Assembly (NCBI GenBank): GCA_009781125.1
Contig: WQYS01000192.1
Span: 1 to 5,466, forward strand
Source of the DNA: Acidobacteriaceae bacterium
GTDB taxonomy: Bacteria; Acidobacteriota; Terriglobia; Terriglobales; Acidobacteriaceae
Length of the DNA stretch: 5,466 nt
Reading direction: 5' to 3'
The first letter of the stretch is position 1. Each line of letters begins with the position of its first letter. Both the position numbers and the translations under genes were made by a program. Of this stretch, positions 1-3,889 are shown one piece after another. A model generated the notes under the pieces. That model was not told where the DNA came from and did no database searches. It saw only the letters and a program-made list of their open reading frames with translations.

Positions 1-951
1 ATTCAGATCGAGCTGCTCGTGCTCGGTGCCGTACTGCCGCACCACCTCGCCGATGTAGCTGGACTCGTCAAAGCTGTGGCCGTTGAAGGAGATGGAGAAC
101 GTCCGCAACCTCGTGCCGGACGCCTCGGCGGCGTAGTGAAGCACCGTGGTCGAATCGACTCCGCCGCTAAGCCAGACGCCAAGCGGCACATCGCTCATCA
201 GGTGCTCGCTGACGGACTGCTTCATCCGCAGATCAAGCTCGGCCCTGGCGTCGTCAAGCGACATGGGCCGAGGCTGTATGCGCGGCATCTGCCAGTAAGC
301 CTCCTGCCGGATGCGGCCGTTCGTCCACTCCAGCCAGCAGCCCGGAGGCAGCTTGCGGATGCCGTCGATCAGCGTCCACGGCGAAGGCACGTAGTTCATG
401 GAGAGAAAGCAGTCCAGACCTTCGAGGCTGATCCGCCGCTCGATCTCAGGATGAATCAGAATGCCTTTGAGTTCGGAGGCAAAAAAGATATCCTCGCCTC
501 GTTCCGCGATGTAGAGCGGCTTGATTCCAATGCGGTCGCGCGCAAGCACCAGACGCTGTTTGGATTCGCACCAGAGAGCAGCGGCAAACATTCCGCGCAG
601 CCGCTCGAAGCACGCGGTGTCCCATTCGAGGAAGGCATGAAGCACGGTCTCCGTGTCGCAGTGTGTCGTCTGAAACCGGTGCCCCAGCCCTTCGAGTTCC
701 TTGCGAACTTCGAGGTGGTTGTAGATCTCTCCGTTGAAGACGATTACGGTGTCGCGGTCCTCGGAGTAGATGGGCTGATCGCCCGCTGCCAGATCAATGA
801 TTTTGAGACGGGTCGCGCCGAGGCTGCATGCCACCGACCTGTGAACTCCCTGTTGATCGGGGCCGCGATGCAAGAGCGTCCCGGTTGCCTCGCTGATGCG
901 TTCCGGACCAGGCCGCCATCTCTTCGTTGTAAATCCGACTATGCCGCACAA
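1..951 (-). CDS. asnB: Asparagine synthetase, glutamine-hydrolysing (AsnB family), N-terminal 317 codons; C-terminus beyond the window
   Basis: Family role: a cytoplasmic enzyme that hydrolyses glutamine in an N-terminal Ntn domain and passes ammonia to a C-terminal ATP-dependent domain that amidates aspartate. Seen here: the protein opens (M)CGIVGF, giving the catalytic Cys at residue 2 that becomes residue 1 after Met removal. The glutaminase signatures follow: RGPD at 29-32, R48 in ATRL, FNGEIYN at 72-78 and D99 in CDTE. The synthetase domain starts near residue 230, with the pyrophosphate loop LSGGVDS at 261-267 and FDE at 294-296. The start must be the TTG at 951-949, because the Cys has to follow the initiator. 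An AGGGG (minus strand, 966-962) lies 10 nt upstream. The frame stays open upstream to a GTG, but using it would bury the Cys. The gene is divergent from the membrane operon. AsnB paralogues also amidate sugars or peptides in surface-polysaccharide loci, and the missing C-terminus prevents a choice. Confidence 0.95.
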   Translation of the reverse strand, partial: MCGIVGFTTKRWRPGPERISEATGTLLHRGPDQQGVHRSVACSLGATRLKIIDLAAGDQPIYSEDRDTVIVFNGEIYNHLEVRKELEGLGHRFQTTHCDTETVLHAFLEWDTACFERLRGMFAAALWCESKQRLVLARDRIGIKPLYIAERGEDIFFASELKGILIHPEIERRISLEGLDCFLSMNYVPSPWTLIDGIRKLPPGCWLEWTNGRIRQEAYWQMPRIQPRPMSLDDARAELDLRMKQSVSEHLMSDVPLGVWLSGGVDSTTVLHYAAEASGTRLRTFSISFNGHSFDESSYIGEVVRQYGTEHEQLDLN

Positions 952-981
952 GTTCCAGTTGCCCCTGAAGAAGTTGACGGC

Positions 982-987
982 TTTATA
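982..987 (-). promoter_or_regulatory. Possible -10 element for asnB
   Basis: On the minus strand this reads TATAAA. It would place transcription start roughly 20-25 nt before the TTG start of asnB, which is a normal leader length. A second TATAAA lies at 1011-1006. Neither has a convincing -35 hexamer at standard spacing, so this is only an AT-rich match in a short divergent region that must hold an asnB promoter somewhere. Confidence 0.25.
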
Positions 988-999
988 AGGAGAAAAGAC

Positions 1000-1071
1000 G
1001 TGAACTTTATATCCAAGGTAGCACACTCACTCGCGGGACGGAGCCACGATACAATAGACTTGTGCCTGTAG
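1000..1071 (+). CDS. Possible 23-codon leader ORF with a strong ribosome binding site
   Basis: A GTG at 1000 is preceded by AAGGAG at 987-992 with 7 nt spacing, the best Shine-Dalgarno arrangement in this part of the window. The frame runs 23 codons (MNFISKVAHS, then LAGRSHDTIDLCL) to a TAG at 1069-1071. It overlaps the GTG start of the first membrane gene (1062) by 10 nt, in another frame. That overlap would suit translational coupling, since the downstream GTG has no good ribosome site of its own. The peptide has no signal sequence, membrane helix or run of one amino acid typical of attenuation leaders. It may be chance: expression would need a promoter very close to, or inside, the start of the divergent asnB gene. 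Confidence 0.3.
   Translation: MNFISKVAHSLAGRSHDTIDLCL
1050..1055 (+). promoter_or_regulatory. Possible -10 element for the membrane-protein operon
   Basis: TACAAT matches the sigma-70 -10 consensus at five of six positions. Six bases separate it from the GTG at 1062, so transcription from it would begin at about that GTG and give a nearly leaderless mRNA. No recognisable -35 box sits 15-18 nt upstream (the region around 1027-1032 is TCACTC), so support is weak. Confidence 0.25.
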
Positions 1072-1529
1072 ACGCCATCATCCAAAAGCCACAGCCGGAG
1101 ACGGCGCACAAACCCCTACACTTCAAGACCTTCCTGATGATCCTGGTGATGATCGTCGCCAATCCGGTGGGGAATGTTCTTCTTCGCACGGGAATGAAGC
1201 GCGTAGGCGCTTTGGCCATCTGGCCGCCAGCGCAGTTGCTTCACACCGGATATGCGGTCTTCGCCACGCCGTTCATCTGGCTGGGGATCGCTTCGCTGAT
1301 TCTGTTCTTCGTGTCCAACATGCTGGTTCTTTCCTGGGCGGACTATAGCTTTGTGATGCCAGCTTCGGCGCTGGGGTATGGCGTCACGGCGCTGCTTGGC
1401 TACTTCATTCTTCGCGAGGCGGTCTCTCCGCTGGAATGGACCGGAATTGCAGTCATCTGCATGGGAGTGTTCGTCGTAAGCAACACCGCTCCCCGCACTA
1501 CAACCCACGAGCCCGGGAGGCAGAGATAG
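1062..1529 (+). CDS. Small EamA/ArnE-like four-helix membrane transporter subunit (first of a tandem pair)
   Basis: A 155-residue inner-membrane protein with a hydrophilic N-terminal tail of about 22 residues and four predicted helices (about 22-41, 69-91, 95-117, 124-140). Helix 1 holds NPVGN then LLRTGMKRVG. The last helices contain SFVMPASALGYG and REAVSPLEWTGIAV, the pattern of half-size drug/metabolite transporters such as ArnE/ArnF and the SMR family, which act as homo- or heterodimers. The next gene encodes a paralogue, so a heterodimer is likely (inference). N38 sits where the partner has E18. Start: GTG 1062 is the only ATG, GTG or TTG in frame between an upstream stop (975-977) and the ATG at 1137. 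Starting at 1137 would remove the tail and leave a short helix 1. The substrate is unknown; lipid-linked sugars, polyamines or cationic drugs are the family's usual range. Confidence 0.75.
   Translation: MPVDAIIQKPQPETAHKPLHFKTFLMILVMIVANPVGNVLLRTGMKRVGALAIWPPAQLLHTGYAVFATPFIWLGIASLILFFVSNMLVLSWADYSFVMPASALGYGVTALLGYFILREAVSPLEWTGIAVICMGVFVVSNTAPRTTTHEPGRQR
1515..1520 (+). promoter_or_regulatory. Ribosome binding site fixing the TTG start at 1531
   Basis: GGGAGG lies inside the last codons of the upstream gene, 10 nt before the TTG at 1531. Because the upstream stop is at 1527-1529, this site supports TTG 1531 as the start of the second half-transporter and close translational coupling. Confidence 0.6.
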
Positions 1530-1530
1530 C

Positions 1531-1905
1531 TTGCGCAATCTTGTTCTGTTTGCGGTGATCGTGGTTGCGGGCACAGGTGGCGAGCTGTGCATATCGCGCG
1601 CCATGAAGAACGTCGGCGAGGCCACCAGCTTCCATCCGGCGGCGATAGCCCGCGTGGTGCTGCGCGCGCTCTGCGAGCCGTGGATGTGGGCCGGAGTCAC
1701 CATGATGGCCTGCGCTTTCTTTGCGCTGCTGGGAGCGCTGCACGCCCACAACGTCAGCTTTGTGGTGCCGGTAACGGCGCTGAGCTACGTTGCCGGAGCG
1801 CTCGGCGGAGCCGTCTTCCTGCGCGAGCACGTCAGCCGCCGCCGCTGGATCGGAGTGCTGCTGGTCGCCATCGGCGTGACGCTCGTGGTCTTCGGCAAGA
1901 AATGA
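1531..1905 (+). CDS. Small EamA/ArnE-like four-helix membrane transporter subunit (second of a tandem pair)
   Basis: A 124-residue inner-membrane protein with four predicted helices (about 4-20, 51-70, 75-96, 105-121). It aligns with the preceding gene product across its length: VAGTGGELCISRAMKNVG against VANPVGNVLLRTGMKRVG in helix 1, SFVVPVTALSY against SFVMPASALGY, and REHVSRRRWIGVL against REAVSPLEWTGIA. E18 in helix 1 occupies roughly the place of the proton/substrate-coupling glutamate of SMR proteins (EmrE E14); ArnE and ArnF have glutamine nearby. Start: TTG 1531 follows the previous stop by one base and has its ribosome site at 1515-1520. The one-base gap and the paralogy suggest equal production of two subunits of one transporter. 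The family name is firm at the level of small EamA/DMT fold; the substrate cannot be told. Confidence 0.75.
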   Translation: MRNLVLFAVIVVAGTGGELCISRAMKNVGEATSFHPAAIARVVLRALCEPWMWAGVTMMACAFFALLGALHAHNVSFVVPVTALSYVAGALGGAVFLREHVSRRRWIGVLLVAIGVTLVVFGKK

Positions 1906-1926
1906 ATTCGTAAGGAGTGTCTAACG

Positions 1927-2256
1927 ATGAACTGGGTCCACGCTCTGTGCTATTTTCTCGGAGGCCTGTTTCTAACCAATGCCGTGCCGCACTTCGTCAG
2001 CGGCGTCACGGGAAGGCCCTTCCAATCTCCGTTCGCCAAGCCGCCGGGTAAAGGGCTCTCCTCTTCCGTGGTGAATGTGCTGTGGGGCTTCGCCAATGGC
2101 GTCATTGCCTGGCTGCTTCTGCTGCGAGTGGGACGGTTCGATCCGCGAGCGGCATGCTGCATGGCGCCGTTTGCCGTTGGCGTCCTTCTCATAGGCCTTC
2201 AGCTATCCGTGAGTTTCGGGCGGTTTCATGGAGGAAACCTCACGGACAGACCATGA
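1927..2256 (+). CDS. Conserved-looking small membrane protein of unknown function
   Basis: 109 residues. Hydrophobic segments lie at about 4-20, 48-66 and 78-96. Between the first two is a polar stretch with NAVPHFVSGVTGRPF (18-32), QSPFAKPPGKG (33-43) and then LSSSVVNVLWG (44-54). This glycine/proline-rich block looks like a family signature, and I have the impression that it recurs in uncharacterised bacterial membrane proteins, but I can attach no function. Start: ATG 1927 has AAGGAG at 1912-1917 with 9 nt spacing, the strongest ribosome site in the operon. The stop overlaps the next gene's ATG (ATGA at 2253-2256), so the transporter downstream is probably translationally coupled to it. 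Position between two half-transporters and an MFS exporter suggests a membrane-transport or envelope role, by context only. Confidence 0.8.
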   Translation: MNWVHALCYFLGGLFLTNAVPHFVSGVTGRPFQSPFAKPPGKGLSSSVVNVLWGFANGVIAWLLLLRVGRFDPRAACCMAPFAVGVLLIGLQLSVSFGRFHGGNLTDRP

Positions 2257-3503
2257 AGACCAGGCCCGCGCACGCCTTCCGCGCGATGAAGAATTACAAC
2301 TTCCGCCTGTGGACCGCGGGCGCTCTGGTCTCCAACACTGGAACCTGGATGCAGCGCGTGGCCCAGGACTGGCTGGTGCTGACGCAACTGACCCATCACA
2401 ACGCCACCGCTGTCGGCATCGTCATGGCCTTGCAGTTCGGACCGCAGTTCCTGATGCTGCCGTGGAGCGGACTGGCCGCCGACCGCTTCGACCAGCGCAA
2501 GCTGCTGATGCTTACGCAGGCGTCGATGGGAATACTCGCGGCTGCGCTTGGCATCCTGACTATCTCGGGCCATGCCCGGCTCTGGCATGTCTACATCTTC
2601 GCGTTCGTATTCGGCGTGGCGGCGGCGCTGGACGCGCCCGCGCGGCAGACCTTTGTCGGCGTGCTCGTCGGCGACGACGATCTGCACAATGCGGTCTCTC
2701 TGAATTCGACATCGTTTAACGCGGGCCAGATGATCGGACCCGCCGTGGCCGGACTCGTCATTGCCAAGGTCGGCACGGGCTGGGCGTTTCTGCTGAATGG
2801 CCTGTCCTTCGGAGCGGTTCTGCTGTCCATGTCCCTGTTCCGCATTCACGAGCTCAGAACGCGCGCCCGCGCGCCGCGCGCGCCGGGAGGCTTCCGTGAA
2901 GGCTTCCGCTATGTATGGAACCGGCCTGACCTGCGGGCGATTCTGGTCATGCTCTTTCTGGTCGGCACCTTTGGCCTGAACTTTCCCATCTACATATCAA
3001 CGATGGCAGTGAAGGTCTTCCATACGGATGCGCGTGGCTTTGGCCTGCTCTCCTCGACGATGTCCATAGGCACGCTCACGGGAGCGCTGCTCTCGGCGAT
3101 GGGCGGCAGACGCACCTTTCGTTCGCTGCTGGTGGGCTGCTCCATCTTCGGAGTGGGATGCGCACTGGCGGCGATGGCTCCCGGATACTGGTGGTTTGCG
3201 GCGTCGCTGGCGCTGATCGGAATAGCCGCGCTCACCTTCATGACTACGACCAACAGCATGATGCAGCTCTCGACCGAGCCAACCATGCGCGGACGGGTGA
3301 TGGCGCTGCGCGTGGGAGTAGCGCTCGGCGGAACTCCCATTGGAGCGCCCATCGCTGGCTGGGTCGCTAACCGCTACGGCCCCAGATGGTCGCTCGGCAT
3401 CGGCGCCATCTCCGGATTCCTGGCAGCCGCAGTCGCAGGCCTCCTGCTAAGCAGAAGCAGAGAGTCAGCCTCTCGAAAAACATACCCTGAGCAGCCGGTC
3501 TAG
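2253..3503 (+). CDS. Major facilitator superfamily exporter, MFS_3/EntS-like group
   Basis: A 416-residue inner-membrane carrier, the normal length for a 12-helix MFS protein. MFS_3 landmarks are visible in order: NYNFRLWTAGALVSNTGTWM (14-33); QDWLVLTQLT (38-47); motif A GLAADRFDQRK (73-83); DAPARQTFVG (127-136); NAVSLNSTSFN (146-156) with IGPAVAG (161-167); a basic cytoplasmic loop RTRARAPRAPGG (202-213); and RGRVMALRV (346-354) with GGTPIGAPIAGW (359-370). A second motif-A-like NRYGPRW is at 373-379. Members of this group export siderophores, macrolides or other small molecules by proton antiport; the substrate here is open. Start: ATG 2253 overlaps the upstream stop. The frame is open further upstream, but that part lies in the overlapping gene and lacks MFS similarity. 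ATG 2286 is a possible shorter start. Last gene of the operon. Confidence 0.92.
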   Translation: MKTRPAHAFRAMKNYNFRLWTAGALVSNTGTWMQRVAQDWLVLTQLTHHNATAVGIVMALQFGPQFLMLPWSGLAADRFDQRKLLMLTQASMGILAAALGILTISGHARLWHVYIFAFVFGVAAALDAPARQTFVGVLVGDDDLHNAVSLNSTSFNAGQMIGPAVAGLVIAKVGTGWAFLLNGLSFGAVLLSMSLFRIHELRTRARAPRAPGGFREGFRYVWNRPDLRAILVMLFLVGTFGLNFPIYISTMAVKVFHTDARGFGLLSSTMSIGTLTGALLSAMGGRRTFRSLLVGCSIFGVGCALAAMAPGYWWFAASLALIGIAALTFMTTTNSMMQLSTEPTMRGRVMALRVGVALGGTPIGAPIAGWVANRYGPRWSLGIGAISGFLAAAVAGLLLSRSRESASRKTYPEQPV

Positions 3504-3566
3504 TCCTGCTTGCGTAAGTTGGGGCAATAATTAAGGCAGGTCAGGTCTAAGAGTTTATCCGTAAAT

Positions 3567-3585
3567 AGTATTAACTTTTGATACT
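3567..3585 (+). repeat. Inverted repeat / hairpin, 8-bp stem with 3-nt loop
   Basis: AGTATTAA (3567-3574) pairs with TTGATACT (3578-3585) around CTT, with one G-U wobble. It is AT-rich and lacks a following T-run, so it is not a standard terminator. Possible protein-binding site or mRNA 3'-end structure for the upstream operon. Confidence 0.4.
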
Positions 3586-3641
3586 GCATGGAAAGTAATT
3601 GAAGCAGAGGGAAGATGCTGGCGAAGATAGCACTCAGGATA

Positions 3642-3665
3642 AAGCCTAAAGGCTTGGCCAAGCCT
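3642..3665 (+). repeat. 16-bp perfect palindrome with a third pairing arm
   Basis: AGGCTTGGCCAAGCCT (3650-3665) is an exact palindrome. AAGCCT just before it (3642-3647) repeats the right arm (3660-3665), so the central AGGCTT could pair with either neighbour. This could be an operator for a dimeric protein or an RNA with two exclusive folds. Confidence 0.5.
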
Positions 3666-3734
3666 AGAAGCAAAAACCGCCCGTTGAGTTTAATGCCGTC
3701 ACCAGAAGATTTTCGGCAGAACGCAACGGAGGAC

Positions 3735-3752
3735 GGCATCGCTGATGTTTTA
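3735..3752 (+). terminator. Weak candidate intrinsic terminator
   Basis: GGCATC (3735-3740) and GATGTT (3744-3749) form a 6-bp stem with two G-U pairs around GCT, followed by an A/T stretch TTATTTAT. The stem is short. If real, it would end transcripts from the MFS operon well downstream of its stop codon. Confidence 0.2.
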
Positions 3753-3766
3753 TTTATACCTTTGCC

Positions 3767-3788
3767 GACAGGCTCCGCCTGTCCGGAG
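3767..3788 (+). repeat. Two overlapping, mutually exclusive hairpins
   Basis: GACAGGC (3767-3773) pairs exactly with GCCTGTC (3777-3783) around a TCC loop. Alternatively CTCCG (3773-3777) pairs with CGGAG (3784-3788) around CCTGTC. The two cannot form together. An ATTTTAAA stretch follows from 3791, but it is spaced from the stem, so the terminator reading is weak. Confidence 0.5.
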
Positions 3789-3798
3789 ACATTTTAAA

Positions 3799-3823
3799 TG
3801 CGATTTTCTCGAAAAAAAGCGCA
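3799..3823 (+). repeat. 25-nt imperfect palindrome upstream of cydA
   Basis: TGCG (3799-3802) pairs with CGCA (3820-3823), and after one mismatch TTTT (3804-3807) pairs with AAAA (3815-3818), about a CTCG centre. It could be an operator or an RNA stem. Its right arm is shared with the repeat that matches the cydA start codon. Confidence 0.4.
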
Positions 3824-3889
3824 TCCATCCCCTTATCTTCGTGTAATACTGATGGCAATTTCCCGCTGAGAGGCTGAAATGGATGCGCT
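3818..3889 (+). repeat. 11-bp perfect inverted repeat covering the cydA start codon
   Basis: AGCGCATCCAT (3818-3828) is the exact reverse complement of ATGGATGCGCT (3879-3889), the first eleven bases of cydA. In an mRNA that includes both arms, the AUG would be paired, with the ribosome site (3868-3873) in the 50-nt loop close to the stem. Confidence 0.55.
3845..3850 (+). promoter_or_regulatory. Weak extended -10 candidate for cydAB
   Basis: TGT followed by AATACT (hexamer 3845-3850, four of six consensus matches) resembles an extended -10. Transcription would begin near 3857, leaving a leader of about 22 nt that excludes the left arm of the start-codon repeat. No -35 box is apparent. Confidence 0.2.

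Larger units (their letters stand above)
3504..3878 (+). other. AT-richer intergenic region / probable cydAB upstream leader
   Basis: 375 nt between the MFS stop and the cydA start, visibly AT-richer than the flanking genes. I see no convincing gene: the open frames inside (3615-3797 plus, 3500-3739 minus) lack ribosome sites and family signatures. Contents, left to right: an imperfect CCTGC/GCAGG repeat (3505-3509 with 3536-3540) just after the MFS stop; a hairpin at 3567-3585; a three-arm palindrome at 3642-3665; a weak terminator-like hairpin at 3735-3752; overlapping hairpins at 3767-3788; a 25-nt imperfect palindrome at 3799-3823; and an 11-bp inverted repeat reaching into cydA (3818-3828 with 3879-3889). 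The cydA ribosome site GAGAGG is at 3868-3873. The density of inverted repeats suggests regulatory RNA or protein-binding sites, which is inference. Confidence 0.6.

Noticed and set aside
19..1071. A 350-codon open frame on the plus strand opposite asnB
   Set aside because: It mirrors the asnB coding strand. The minus frame carries every expected glutaminase and synthetase motif, while the plus frame shows no recognisable family and has no ribosome site at its start.
2082..2252. N-terminal extension of the MFS protein upstream of ATG 2253
   Set aside because: The extra 57 codons lie inside the preceding membrane gene, give no MFS-like sequence, and the ATGA overlap with a normal-length 416-residue product is a far better start.
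3578..3591. FNR-like site (TTGAT half) in the cydA upstream region
   Set aside because: Only the left half-site is present; the right half ATCAA is missing at the required 4-nt spacing. No Rex-like TTGTG/CACAA pair was seen either.
3500..3739. Possible 79-residue minus-strand hydrophobic protein
   Set aside because: No Shine-Dalgarno sequence before its ATG, it overlaps the end of the MFS gene, and hydrophobicity can be explained by T-rich composition on that strand.
3615..3797. Possible 60-residue plus-strand protein in the intergenic region
   Set aside because: The purine stretch before its ATG is only about 3 nt away, the product is a basic, proline-rich sequence without a recognisable domain, and the DNA is dominated by inverted repeats.
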